Positions 1 through 7,842 are shown, counted from the stretch's first letter. The stretch is 33,354 nt of DNA from Chloroflexota bacterium (GCA_030550625.1 JAUQOZ010000225.1:1-33354); one strand, 5' to 3'. Notes: generated by a model from the sequence alone, not told the origin. Numbers and translations: made by a program.

Positions 1-12
1 TACTCCCCATCA

Positions 13-34
13 CCCCTCCCCCAGCGGGGAGGGG
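13..34. repeat. GC-rich palindrome at window start
   Basis: A perfect 9-bp inverted repeat (CCCCTCCCC / GGGGAGGGG) encloses a 4-nt loop and is followed by a G-rich run. It lies 3' of the minus-strand protease gene, so it could help end transcription, but no T-tract is present. The same C/G-rich hairpin style recurs near 12625-12650 and in the 28.5-29.0 kb repeat block, so it looks like one member of a dispersed intergenic family. Confidence 0.6.
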
Positions 35-119
35 CAAGGGGTGGGGGCACACCAGCGCATCGCAACGCCTCCCCCATCTCGGAGCGCAAGCCGCTGACCT
101 GCCAAAGAAGCGTTGCCGG

Positions 120-1322
120 TTACGGGCGCGCCGCTAACGTCACCGCCACCTCAAGCTGCGCGTTGCCACGCTGAATCGTCAGCGTGATCCGATCGCCAAC
201 CGTAAACTGGTCAAGCAAACCAATAAGCTGATCGCTAGAGAAGATCGGTACGCCATTGCACGCCAGAATGATGTCACCGCCGATCCGCACCGGTAGGCCG
301 CGATAGGTCTCAGTTGCATTTCCACCCCGCAACCCAGCCTGTTCAGCCGGACTATTCGGTTGGACTGTTCCCACCAAGACGCCACGATTAACTGGCAAAC
401 CAAACCGGTTGGCAAACAGGGTGTCAATCGTGGTCATACTAACGCCAAGCCACGGATGGTCGTACCGTCCTTGCCTAATCAGCACTGGCGCCACGCGCGC
501 AATCGTCTGCGCCGGCACCGCATAGCCAACACCCTCGAAATCGCGCCCGCCAAGACTGACTGCAATGGCTGTATTGATCCCAATCACTTCGCCGCGCAGA
601 TTGAGCAATGGGCCGCCCGAATTGCCGGGATTGATCGCAGCATCAGTCTGGATGACGTTAGGGATGCTAAAACTGCCGAAGCTGCGGGTCGGCCCGCGCA
701 AGGTGCGGCCCAAGCCGCTCACCACCCCCACCGTCAGCGTGTTTTGCTCACCAAATGGGCTGCCAATTGCAACCGCCGTCTGCCCGACTTGCACCTCCCG
801 GCTATCACCCAACGGCAACGGTGTCATACCCTCTGGCAAGCTCGTCACTTTAATCACGGCCAAATCGCTATCTGGATCGCTGCCAATCAGATCGGCAATC
901 ACCGTCGCCCCATTGGCAAAACGCACCTGTATCTGCACCGCCCCGGCCACCACGTGATGGTTCGTGATGATATGACCCTGATCGTCAAACAAAAAGCCAG
1001 AACCTTGCCCGGTCGGCCCATCGGGTGTGATTGGGGGATGGCCCGGCGGCAAATTGGCGCTCGGATCAACGACCACATCGAGGCTCACCACGGCTTGGCT
1101 AGCCCGCTGGTAGAGCGCGATCAGTCGTTGCTCGTGCTCAGTGATCGCAGCCTCAGTCGTAGGGGCCTGCGGTGCGGAAGCAATTGGCGGCAAGGGCGCA
1201 TCGGTCGGGCGCACCGGCGGCGCCGTCGGCGTTAGCGCACCGGCTGCCGGCGAAGCCGGCACATCGGCGCGCGCGCAGCCGGTGAAGAGGAAAGCTAACA
1301 ATATAAGCAACCATAGACGCAT
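120..1322 (-). CDS. Lipoprotein S1C serine protease (DegP/HtrA-like) with one PDZ domain
   Basis: This is a 400-residue trypsin-like protease of the HtrA/DegP/DegQ class, expected to degrade or survey damaged proteins outside the cytoplasmic membrane. The N-terminus is a hydrophobic signal ending in a lipobox-like FTGC (Cys16), so it is probably a lipoprotein. A Pro/Ala-rich linker follows (about 17-58). The catalytic triad is visible: His123 in NHHVV, Asp153 in DSDLAV and Ser235 in GNSGGP. A single PDZ domain fills about residues 290-395. The start was chosen at 1322 because GGAG lies 8 nt upstream and the signal peptide begins there; a longer open frame to 1502 has no signal and is unlikely. 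It is the last gene of a minus-strand group after the DUF2085 gene. Confidence 0.93.
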   Translation of the reverse strand: MRLWLLILLAFLFTGCARADVPASPAAGALTPTAPPVRPTDAPLPPIASAPQAPTTEAAITEHEQRLIALYQRASQAVVSLDVVVDPSANLPPGHPPITPDGPTGQGSGFLFDDQGHIITNHHVVAGAVQIQVRFANGATVIADLIGSDPDSDLAVIKVTSLPEGMTPLPLGDSREVQVGQTAVAIGSPFGEQNTLTVGVVSGLGRTLRGPTRSFGSFSIPNVIQTDAAINPGNSGGPLLNLRGEVIGINTAIAVSLGGRDFEGVGYAVPAQTIARVAPVLIRQGRYDHPWLGVSMTTIDTLFANRFGLPVNRGVLVGTVQPNSPAEQAGLRGGNATETYRGLPVRIGGDIILACNGVPIFSSDQLIGLLDQFTVGDRITLTIQRGNAQLEVAVTLAARP

Positions 1323-1342
1323 AGGGCGATCTCCTAGCTTGA

Positions 1343-1576
1343 TCAAAGGCGTGCGAGGAACATGATGATCACTTCGCCACGATACGGGAATCGGTATATT
1401 TGGCGCACACCTAGCCGGCTCATCTGCCGAATAGCGGCCCGTGCCTGCGGATCGTGATACGAACCGGCAGCCTGCGCTTCGGTGCGCAGCACATAGCTGC
1501 ACAACATGATAAAAGACAACAAAATCGGCGAGAGGTTATGACGTGTACCCCTCTCGCCGGCATTATTATTTCGCAT
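1343..1576 (-). CDS. Possible small hypothetical protein (doubtful)
   Basis: An open frame of about 77 codons fits between the DUF2085 stop and the protease start on the same strand, leaving about 14 nt and 20 nt gaps. It has a short hydrophobic stretch (LSPILLSFIMLCSYVL) followed by a charged, Arg-rich tail. No convincing ribosome-binding site precedes the start at 1576, nor an internal ATG at 1507. No family is recognised. The close packing between two same-strand genes is the only support; it may equally be non-coding spacer. Confidence 0.3.
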   Translation of the reverse strand: MRNNNAGERGTRHNLSPILLSFIMLCSYVLRTEAQAAGSYHDPQARAAIRQMSRLGVRQIYRFPYRGEVIIMFLARL

Positions 1577-1590
1577 CGCTGCGCCAGACA

Positions 1591-2118
1591 CTATCCTGCC
1601 ATGCGTGACGGCGCCGGCCACAAACCGGGCCAAACCGAGGCAAAGAAGAGGCCCGCGGCAAAACCGGCTTGCACACCATTGAGCAGCAACAACCAAAGCG
1701 GGGCAAACCACCAGCCACTGTAGTGACCAACAATCTCAAGCGGCCAGAGCAAGAAGGGAATGGCTGCAATGACGAACCGCAGCGGCCATGCCAGCGAGCG
1801 ATAGAAGCGCAACACAGCCGGCGCGCGCTCACCGATGCTTAGGCGCGCTAACCAGAGACCGATCGTCGCCCCCCAACAGCGGGCGCACACTGCCATCGGC
1901 CACCCCAATAACCAAAGCGATCGCTCTGGCGTCGGGCAGATATAGGTTGCCAGCAGATCACGGGCAAGAACGCCAGCATCGCTCACTAGCGGCAACCCGG
2001 TCGCGCGGAAGAGCGGCGATACAATCGGGCCGAGAAAGAGAATCCACAGCAAGAGATCAAATACCCAGCGCGGCCACGGGCGGATCGTCTGCGGCGTTGA
2101 CAAAGCGTATGTAGTCAT
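1591..2118 (-). CDS. DUF2085 family membrane protein
   Basis: This is a 175-residue hydrophobic protein. It carries the pattern typical of DUF2085: an ICPTPERS segment (Cys61, Arg66, Ser67) followed by CARC (78-81) and a glycine-rich helix. Likely membrane segments lie at about 18-34, 82-93, 110-126 and 137-165. The biochemical role of DUF2085 is not established; the Cys61 and CxxC cysteines could bind metal or act in redox, which is inference. The ATG at 2118 has no strong Shine-Dalgarno sequence. Its upstream region carries three GTACAAA repeats that also occur at the crtB promoter, suggesting control by the nearby B12-MerR regulator. Confidence 0.8.
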   Translation of the reverse strand: MTTYALSTPQTIRPWPRWVFDLLLWILFLGPIVSPLFRATGLPLVSDAGVLARDLLATYICPTPERSLWLLGWPMAVCARCWGATIGLWLARLSIGERAPAVLRFYRSLAWPLRFVIAAIPFLLWPLEIVGHYSGWWFAPLWLLLLNGVQAGFAAGLFFASVWPGLWPAPSRMAG

Positions 2119-2140
2119 AGAACCATTCTAGGCTTGAACA

Positions 2141-2241
2141 GCATCTATCTGGTACAAACATCACTAACGGGCTGATAACCTCTTTTGCATCTAGCCAGTA
2201 CAAACCAGACCACCCCAAGCATCTAGCCAGTACAAACCAGA
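2141..2241. promoter_or_regulatory. Three direct repeats with GTACAAA core (candidate operator array)
   Basis: Two identical 23-bp units lie at 2187-2209 and 2219-2241 (period 32), with a degenerate third at 2141-2163. The cores are GGTACAAA at 2151-2158 and AGTACAAA at 2197-2204 and 2229-2236. They occupy the spacer between the crtB stop and the DUF2085 start. The same core overlaps the crtB promoter (3287-3294 on the other strand), and a related GGTACAAT sits at 4473-4480 beside the regulator gene. Binding by the CarH-like regulator is inferred. Confidence 0.55.
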
Positions 2242-2249
2242 TCGCCCCT

Positions 2250-3254
2250 TCACCGCGACTGCTTCTCCAAGCGGCGCACATCCCACCAAATGCGCGGCAA
2301 GCACGCCACCTTTTCGCGCAAAGTCAAATACGCGCGGCGGTTATAGGAATCATACCGGTTTGCGACGATTTTATCAAGGATGCCCCGGTACACACACGCC
2401 GCAGCGGCCACCGCAAAGCGCACCTCAACCGGCAAGAGCGCAATACCGGGCCAACTCTCGTCGTACAAGCGATGAGCGCGTTCGATTTGAAACTTCATCA
2501 ACGCGATAAACCGTTCATCATAGACACGGGCCAAAATATCATCAGCGGTCAGGTCAAAGCGGGCCAACTCATCTTCGGGCAGATACACCCGCTGGCGGGC
2601 GGCATCTTCACCAATATCGCGCAAAATATTTGTCAACTGCAACGCCACCCCCAACTTAATCGCATAAGGCGTCGCATTGGGCGCAGCGCCGGTAATCCCG
2701 ATCACCAACAACCCGACAACCGAAGCGACCCGGTAGCAATAGAGCCAGAGATCGGCAAAAGTGGCATAACGCGAGATCGTCAGATCCATCGCGACACCGG
2801 CCAACAACTCATCGATCAGGTGAGGGGAGAGATTGTAGCGTTGGCAGGTATCGGCCCATGCCAAGAGCACCGGATGCGACGTGTCAAGGCGCGGACGGCG
2901 CGCAACCCGGATCCATTCGGCGAGGGCGCGGGCTGGATCAGAGGTTGCCATATCCACCGTATCATCGGTTGTGCGGCAAAAGGCGTACAACGCCCGCACT
3001 GCCCGGCGCTGCGGCGGCGGCAAAAACTGCGTGCTAAAGAAAAAACTTTTGGAATGGCGGCGAATAATCTGGTCGCAGATTGCGTAGGCCTCAGCCAGCG
3101 AACGAACCGGCGGCGGCGGGAGTTCATCGGCGTTGGACGAGGCAGGCAGATCGCTGAGATGGAAGAGCTGGGCAAGCTGCTCATCAGCCGGCAGAGCTTG
3201 GCTGACCGGCAATCCGTTCCCGCGCGTGATGATCGAGATCGAATTCAGCGACAC
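2250..3254 (-). CDS. crtB: Phytoene synthase (squalene/phytoene synthase family)
   Basis: This enzyme condenses two geranylgeranyl diphosphates to phytoene, the first committed step of carotenoid synthesis. It has 334 residues. The first aspartate-rich motif is DDTVD (97-101) in the context LYAFCRTTDDTVDM. The second is DIGED (213-217) within NILRDIGEDAARQRVYLP, and the signature LYCYRVASVVG lies at 171-181. The N-terminus is about 50 residues longer than the conserved core. The start is GTG at 3254, supported by AGGAG 4 nt upstream. A promoter (hexamers TTGCCT and TATAGT, 17-bp spacer) precedes it and contains a candidate CarH-type site. The next gene upstream is a B12-binding MerR regulator, which fits light-regulated carotenogenesis. 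A squalene synthase is less likely given the context. Confidence 0.93.
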   Translation of the reverse strand: MSLNSISIITRGNGLPVSQALPADEQLAQLFHLSDLPASSNADELPPPPVRSLAEAYAICDQIIRRHSKSFFFSTQFLPPPQRRAVRALYAFCRTTDDTVDMATSDPARALAEWIRVARRPRLDTSHPVLLAWADTCQRYNLSPHLIDELLAGVAMDLTISRYATFADLWLYCYRVASVVGLLVIGITGAAPNATPYAIKLGVALQLTNILRDIGEDAARQRVYLPEDELARFDLTADDILARVYDERFIALMKFQIERAHRLYDESWPGIALLPVEVRFAVAAAACVYRGILDKIVANRYDSYNRRAYLTLREKVACLPRIWWDVRRLEKQSR

Positions 3255-3286
3255 ACCGCACTCCTTTTGTCACATATTCACGCTTA

Positions 3287-3320
3287 TTTGTACTATACGC
3301 AATCTTGTGCGTACAGGCAA
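3287..3320 (-). promoter_or_regulatory. crtB promoter with overlapping AGTACAAA site
   Basis: On the minus strand, TTGCCT (3315-3320) and TATAGT (3292-3297) are separated by exactly 17 bp, about 38 bp before the GTG start. AGTACAAA (3287-3294) overlaps the -10 hexamer, and TGTACG lies just inside the -35. A repressor bound there would block polymerase. Confidence 0.65.
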
Positions 3321-3331
3321 GCCCGAATCAA

Positions 3332-3360
3332 GCGTTATTGGCTTGGATCGCCAATAACGC
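3332..3360. terminator. Perfect hairpin between regulator gene and crtB
   Basis: An 11-bp perfect inverted repeat (GCGTTATTGGC and complement) has a 7-nt loop. It lies 20 bp past the stop of the MerR-type gene and upstream of the crtB promoter. The T-tract is poor (TTGATT), so it may be a weak terminator or transcript-end stabiliser. Confidence 0.5.
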
Positions 3361-3379
3361 CTGCCCTCCTCACAAACCA

Positions 3380-4327
3380 TTAGCGACTGCGACTTAGGAG
3401 TGCCGCGACGTTTTCCACCGCTTCCTGTGCATCGCGCCCCAAGAATGTGCCCGGCATCTTATGAGTCAAGATCGGGTTGAGGTTGAACGCGCGACCGCCA
3501 TAGCCAAAGAGCGGGGTTGGCGGCGGCAGTTGTTGTAATGCGCGCCCAATTTCGAGCAGTTGGGTGGCAGTTTCGGTTGTCGAAGCTGACAAACAGACCA
3601 AATCAGGCTGAATGTGGCGCACAGCATCGAGCAGATCTTTCACCGGCACTTCCGGGCCAAGATAGACGACTTGCCAACCGTGCCGCACAAGGAAGACGGC
3701 CAGCATCAGCGCGCCGAGATCATGCTGTTCGCTCGGCGCGCAGCCTACCACCACTAACCCGCGGCCCTCGGTCACATTGTAGGTATTAAACAGACTCGAC
3801 AACTTGCGCCGGATAAATTGAGTAGCAAAATGTTCGGCGGTTACCGAAATACGCCCAGCATGCCACTGCTCGCCGATCTCGATCATGGCCGGCTGGATCA
3901 GCTTCAGGAAGACATCTTCGAGCGGGTAAAGTGCAAATGCTTCACCCAGAATCTGTTCAGCGCGTGTAGCGTCAAAATCGGTCAGCGCGTTGATCATCCG
4001 CGCCTGCATCCGATCCCACGTGTGTGGTTCCGTATCGACAGCGGTATTCAACCACGAGAGACTCGTCTCGCTTCCGTCAATCATCAGCGCAATCGCTTGG
4101 CTGATGGTCAATCCTTCCGCCGTGCGATCACGAAGCCAACGAATCGTGGCAATATCACGCTCAGAGTAGAGGCGGTGGCCGCCTTCGGTGCGCTGTGGAC
4201 GTGGCACGCCATAGCGGCGTTCCCATGCGCGGAAGGTATCGGCCGGCACGCCTGTCTCCTGTGCGACAGCCTTGGTGTTGTATCGCGGCTTGTCTGAAAA
4301 TTGGGAGAGAAAATGTTGCGGTGCCAT
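3380..4327 (-). CDS. MerR-type regulator with B12-binding domain (CarH/LitR-like)
   Basis: This 315-residue regulator has an N-terminal MerR helix-turn-helix (about 14-85, with FRAWERRYGVPRPQRTEGGHRLY), a helical B12-dependent methionine-synthase-like cap (about 105-185) and a Rossmann cobalamin-binding domain (about 188-312). The cap carries W155-x9-E165-H166, the Trp/Glu/His set known from the CarH photoreceptor. The cobalt-ligating position is His202 in EQHDLG. The family represses carotenoid genes in the dark using adenosylcobalamin, and light releases it from DNA. The start at 4327 is preferred because a GGAAGGG lies 10 nt upstream; the longer frame to 4408 lacks MerR homology at its start. 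It sits upstream of crtB on the same strand and divergent from the sugar-nucleotide genes. Confidence 0.88.
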   Translation of the reverse strand: MAPQHFLSQFSDKPRYNTKAVAQETGVPADTFRAWERRYGVPRPQRTEGGHRLYSERDIATIRWLRDRTAEGLTISQAIALMIDGSETSLSWLNTAVDTEPHTWDRMQARMINALTDFDATRAEQILGEAFALYPLEDVFLKLIQPAMIEIGEQWHAGRISVTAEHFATQFIRRKLSSLFNTYNVTEGRGLVVVGCAPSEQHDLGALMLAVFLVRHGWQVVYLGPEVPVKDLLDAVRHIQPDLVCLSASTTETATQLLEIGRALQQLPPPTPLFGYGGRAFNLNPILTHKMPGTFLGRDAQEAVENVAALLSRSR

Positions 4328-4474
4328 CGTTCCGCGACCCTTCCCAGCGCTCAAGCTGTGCTGTAGCGATGGCGCATAATCTTTACACCCGATCCCGTAT
4401 CGTACCACGGTTCACAATTGCGCGTGCGTTGCCTAAATACATTTAGTGCTGCACAAGCCTTACGCTAAGCGTGG

Positions 4475-4495
4475 TACAATGTTGTCAACATTGTA
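4475..4495. promoter_or_regulatory. 21-bp perfect palindrome upstream of the CarH-like gene (candidate operator)
   Basis: Two 10-bp arms (TACAATGTTG and its complement) flank a single T. It lies in the divergent region, 147 bp before the regulator start and 86 bp before the epimerase start. The left arm extends to GGTACAAT, resembling the repeats at 2141-2241. TGCACAATC occurs twice just to the right (4502-4510 and 4524-4532). Symmetry and position suggest an autoregulatory site. Confidence 0.55.
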
Positions 4496-4540
4496 GCATG
4501 TTGCACAATCACTGTCAATAAAATGCACAATCAATCGCGA

Positions 4541-4546
4541 TATAAT
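4541..4546 (+). promoter_or_regulatory. Candidate -10 element (TATAAT) for the sugar-nucleotide genes
   Basis: A consensus TATAAT lies 35 bp before the ATG at 4582. No good -35 hexamer is found at 16-18 bp, so the promoter may need an activator. The operator-like palindrome is upstream. Confidence 0.4.
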
Positions 4547-4581
4547 CTCAGCGTATCGCGCTGATTGCAGCCATCACGATT

Positions 4582-5556
4582 ATGCGTGTACTGATCACCG
4601 GAATTAACGGTTTTGTCGGCGGCCATCTTGCCGAGTATTTGCTGGCCAGCGGGCGCTGGGAGGTATGGGGATTGTCGCGCTCGTCTGCGATCGCGCTGCC
4701 CGAACTCGCCGGCAAGGTGCAATTGGTGCAAGCCGATCTAGCCGACGCCGAGGCGACGATGCGCGCTATCGTGCAGGTGCGGCCACATGTCATCTTCCAT
4801 CTGGCCGGCCAGCCGTTCGTGCCTGAGTCATTCCGCGATCCAGCCGGTACCTTGGCCGCCAATACCCTCGGCGCGCTCCACATCTTTCTGACCTTGATCG
4901 AATACCGTATGGCCACTCGGGTGCTGGTGATCGGTACCAACGAAGAGTACGGCAAGATCGACCCTGAAGATTTGCCGATCGATGAGGATACCCCCCTACG
5001 CCCAACCAGTCCCTACGGCGTCAGTAAAGCGGCCCAGAGTCTGTTGGCCTTGCAATACCACTATAGCCATGGGCTTGATCTGGTGCGAGTGCGACCCTTT
5101 ACCCATATTGGCCCGCGCCAAAACGAGCGGTTTGTGACCGCGGCTTTTGCCCGCCAAATCGCTCGCATCGAACTCGGTTTGCAACCGCCGGTCGTGCAGG
5201 TGGGCAATCTTGCTGCGCAACGCGATATTTCCGATGTGCGCGATGTGGTCGCGGCCTACGCACTGCTGGCCGAACACGGCGAGAGCGGCGCGGTGTACAA
5301 CGTTGGGTCGGGCAAGGCCGTGATGGTGCGCGAGTTGCTCGATATGCTCTTGGCCGAATGCACGGTGCCGGTCGAGGTGCGGCTCAACCCTGAATTGATG
5401 CGCCCGATCGATATTCCGCTCGTCGTGTGCGACGCGAGCCGCCTGCGCGCACGCACTGGCTGGCAGCCACGCTATACCCTGCCAGAGACCCTGCACGATG
5501 TTTTGACCTACTGGCGCCAACGAGTCCGCGCCGAGGCGCTGGCGGCTGCTGGCTAA
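4582..5556 (+). CDS. NAD(P)-dependent GDP-sugar epimerase/reductase (GDP-6-deoxy-4-keto-mannose reductase/GMD type)
   Basis: This is a 324-residue extended short-chain dehydrogenase/reductase. The Rossmann motif GINGFVG (7-13) binds NAD(P). The catalytic pair is Tyr145 and Lys149 in YGVSK, with Thr119 in GTNEEYG at the usual Ser/Thr position. The segment LAAQRDISDVRDVV is typical of GDP-mannose 4,6-dehydratase and GDP-4-keto-6-deoxymannose reductase relatives. The likely role is making a deoxy-GDP-sugar such as GDP-rhamnose for surface glycans; the exact substrate is not decidable from motifs. The ATG at 4582 has no clear Shine-Dalgarno. The guanylyltransferase gene follows 117 bp downstream, which fits a GDP-mannose-derived pathway. 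Confidence 0.85.
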   Translation: MRVLITGINGFVGGHLAEYLLASGRWEVWGLSRSSAIALPELAGKVQLVQADLADAEATMRAIVQVRPHVIFHLAGQPFVPESFRDPAGTLAANTLGALHIFLTLIEYRMATRVLVIGTNEEYGKIDPEDLPIDEDTPLRPTSPYGVSKAAQSLLALQYHYSHGLDLVRVRPFTHIGPRQNERFVTAAFARQIARIELGLQPPVVQVGNLAAQRDISDVRDVVAAYALLAEHGESGAVYNVGSGKAVMVRELLDMLLAECTVPVEVRLNPELMRPIDIPLVVCDASRLRARTGWQPRYTLPETLHDVLTYWRQRVRAEALAAAG

Positions 5557-5673
5557 GAAAATCGTCACCAAACTGCGAGCGATTGGTAAGCTGTTTGTGG
5601 TCTACCGGCGCTATACTGCGCCTAGCCGTATCGGAATCGTTTAATTGGCAAACCTATCAACAGAAGCAATGCT

Positions 5674-6786
5674 ATGAAAGCAGTCATTCTGGTTGGCGGT
5701 CAGGGTACGCGCTTGCGCCCCCTCACTTGCCGCACGCCGAAACCGATGTTGCCACTGGTCAATCAGCCGTTCATTGAGTGGATGCTCTTGCGCTTGCGTG
5801 ATTACGGCATCCGCGAAGCGATCCTTGCCGTGCAATACCTAGCTGACCGCTTCCGCGCTGCGCTTGGTGATGGTTCTCGCTTAGGCATGAAGCTGCACAT
5901 TATCGAAGAACCTGAACCACGCGGCACTGCCGGCGCCGTCAAGCATGTCGAGCATCTGCTTGACGGCACGACCTTTATCTTTAACGGCGATGTGATGACC
6001 GATCTCGATTTACAGGCGATGCTCGATTTTCACCGCGAACGTGGCAGCAAGGTGACGATCTCGCTGACGCCGGTTGATGATCCTACCCAGTTCGGCTTGG
6101 TCGAAACCGACCGTGACGGCAGGGTGCGCCGCTTCCTTGAAAAACCGCGGCTCGAAGACATTACTACCAACCTTGTCAACGCCGGCACCTACCTGATCGA
6201 GCCGGAGATTTTCCGCTACGTGCCGCCAAACCAGTTCTACATGTTCGAGCGCGGTCTTTTCCCCGTCGTGTTACAGACCGGCGACCCTATGTATGGTTTC
6301 CCTTCGCGCGCTTATTGGACAGACATCGGCAAACCGCAAACCTACCTCGATGTCCACCACGATATTCTGATCGGTAAAGTGCAATATCATTTCCGTGGCC
6401 AGCAGGTTGGCGAACGGATCTGGATCGAAGGTGAGGCCGAGATCCATTCCAGCGCCCAAATTGTCGGCCCGGTGGTGATTGGTCACGGCACGCGGATTGG
6501 CCGCGGCGCGCGGATTATTGGCCCGACCGTGATCGGGGCGCGTTGCGACATCGGCCCCGAATGCCAGATCGAAGGCGTAGTGATGTGGGATGGGAACGTG
6601 ATCGAGGAGGGCGCCACACTGCGCAATTGCGTGCTCGGATCGGGCAACCGCATCGGCGAGCGTTCGCACGTGACCGATGGCGCCATCATTAGCGATGAAT
6701 GCCAGATTGGGCAAGACAACCGGCTCGAACGCGGGATCCGGATCTGGCCGGGCACGGCGCTGGGTGATCGGGCCATTTCGTTTTAG
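5674..6786 (+). CDS. Sugar-1-phosphate nucleotidyltransferase (mannose-1-phosphate guanylyltransferase type)
   Basis: The protein has 370 residues in two domains. The N-terminal nucleotidyltransferase domain (about 1-235) carries VGGQGTRLRPLT (7-18) for nucleotide binding, PKPMLPL, and NGDVMTD with the metal-binding Asp. The C-terminal domain (about 255-370) is a left-handed beta-helix of hexapeptide repeats (for example IGHGTRIGRGARIIG). This layout matches GDP-mannose pyrophosphorylases of the GMPP/GCD1 type, although glucose-1-phosphate transferases share it. It probably makes the GDP-sugar used by the preceding epimerase gene. Only a weak purine-rich ribosome site (AGAAG) precedes the ATG. 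A dispersed repeat follows the stop. Confidence 0.87.
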   Translation: MKAVILVGGQGTRLRPLTCRTPKPMLPLVNQPFIEWMLLRLRDYGIREAILAVQYLADRFRAALGDGSRLGMKLHIIEEPEPRGTAGAVKHVEHLLDGTTFIFNGDVMTDLDLQAMLDFHRERGSKVTISLTPVDDPTQFGLVETDRDGRVRRFLEKPRLEDITTNLVNAGTYLIEPEIFRYVPPNQFYMFERGLFPVVLQTGDPMYGFPSRAYWTDIGKPQTYLDVHHDILIGKVQYHFRGQQVGERIWIEGEAEIHSSAQIVGPVVIGHGTRIGRGARIIGPTVIGARCDIGPECQIEGVVMWDGNVIEEGATLRNCVLGSGNRIGERSHVTDGAIISDECQIGQDNRLERGIRIWPGTALGDRAISF

Positions 6787-6801
6787 ATGTAGCGGGGAAT
6801 G

Positions 6802-6883
6802 GGACACGGATTTGCACGGATTGGGGCGGATGCACACGGATCGAAACCGTAAACATCCGTCATACCTGTGTGTATCCGTGTCC
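6802..6883. repeat. Intergenic inverted repeat with internal CACGGAT iterations
   Basis: The ends GGACACGGAT (6802-6811) and ATCCGTGTCC (6874-6883) are perfect inverted complements. Between them the CACGGAT motif recurs (for example TGCACGGAT and CACACGGAT) with an opposing CATCCGT. It sits between the converging ends of the guanylyltransferase gene and mscL, so it could act as a bidirectional terminator or be a small mobile palindrome. Confidence 0.6.
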
Positions 6884-6907
6884 TCGTACGACACGATGAC
6901 TAAAAAG

Positions 6908-7333
6908 CTACAAGCGTTTCGCCAACAGATCACGGATCTCGGCTAGCAATCGTTCGCTCGGCGTCGGCTCAGGCGGAGCCGGCGGCGCGGCTGGCTCAGC
7001 AGGTTTGGCGAACAGACGATTGGCCGTGCGCACAATCAAAAAGACCACCAAGGCAACCAGCAGAAAGTTGATCACTGCGGTCAGAAAAGCGCCATACGCC
7101 AGCACAGGCCCCGCCGCCTGCGCTTCGGCTAGCGTCGTTGCGGTTTGGCCGGCCAGCGGAATGAAGTAATTGCGAAAATCGGCCCGCCCGCCAATGATCA
7201 AACCAATGATCGGATTGATGATATCGTTGACTAATGAATTAATGATCGCCGTGAATGCCGCACCAATAATCACACCAACTGCCAGATCAAGCACACTCCC
7301 CCGGCTAATAAACTCGCGAAATTCCTTGAGCAT
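6908..7333 (-). CDS. mscL: Large-conductance mechanosensitive channel
   Basis: This pore opens under membrane tension and releases solutes during hypo-osmotic shock. The N-terminal block ([26 protein letters not shown]) is characteristic, including the amphipathic N-terminal helix and the Gly/Ala-rich TM1 pore helix. TM2 lies around residues 83-105, and a C-terminal helix follows a Pro/Ala-rich linker. The ATG at 7333 gives 141 residues and has AAGAGG 5 nt upstream; a GTG two codons earlier would overlap that site, so it was not used. A promoter with TTGACG and TATACT lies about 100 bp upstream. The gene stands alone and converges on the guanylyltransferase gene. Confidence 0.95.
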   Translation of the reverse strand: MLKEFREFISRGSVLDLAVGVIIGAAFTAIINSLVNDIINPIIGLIIGGRADFRNYFIPLAGQTATTLAEAQAAGPVLAYGAFLTAVINFLLVALVVFLIVRTANRLFAKPAEPAAPPAPPEPTPSERLLAEIRDLLAKRL

Positions 7334-7431
7334 GCGCACCTCTTACTAAGCGCTTTACAGCATCAAAAGCAGTGAACCAACGAGCGCAGAACCCATCAAG
7401 AAAGATGATCTTATATTGAGACAACAACTCC

Positions 7432-7461
7432 AGTATAAAACAAATCGATCGTTCTCGTCAA
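7432..7461 (-). promoter_or_regulatory. Candidate mscL promoter
   Basis: On the minus strand, TTGACG (7456-7461) and TATACT (7432-7437) are separated by 18 bp, about 100 bp upstream of the mscL ATG. The hexamers are close to the housekeeping sigma consensus. Confidence 0.55.
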
Positions 7462-7842
7462 TAAGTTATCAAAAAGTTAAAATTTTTCACGGATCATAAG
7501 TTTATCAAATGTGTTACTCCCTAAAAAAGCCATCAGTTGACATGAATAACAATCCTTCCATTCCAGAGCAGCACACCCTCGCTTGTTCAGCGCCAAGCCA
7601 TTGCGCCTACATCCACCGGCAACGTGCGCAGCCGCATCGCTGAGCTACTGCATTCAAGCCAGCGACACTGATCCCGGCAAGACTACCCATGCGCAACCGG
7701 GTCTCGTCATCTAGTGCGACCCACAACCACCCAACGGTAGCCAGTGGTTGGTCAGATCACATTACTAACGCAACTTTTCTTATCACGAAGTATAAGCAAA
7801 GCGACAATTCAGCGGAGAAAGGCAGTTAACCACCAACCCGCC
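7462..7842. other. AT-richer non-coding spacer
   Basis: No open frame with a plausible start and family signature was seen on either strand. Base composition by eye is clearly more AT-rich than the flanking genes, especially near 7462-7550. This stretch begins the AT-rich island that holds tenA. Confidence 0.5.

Noticed and set aside
360..1235. 291-codon plus-strand open frame over the protease gene
   Set aside because: The protease triad and lipobox on the other strand are convincing; this frame is a shadow.
1323..1502. N-terminal extension of the protease to 1502
   Set aside because: The lipoprotein signal and GGAG site place the start at 1322; the extension would bury the signal peptide.
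2141..2241. Possible short CRISPR array
   Set aside because: Only two good repeats with 9-bp spacing and no cas genes; an operator array is more likely.
2472..3383. 303-codon plus-strand open frame over crtB
   Set aside because: It is a shadow of crtB; its composition is typical of antisense frames in GC-rich DNA and its start has no ribosome site.
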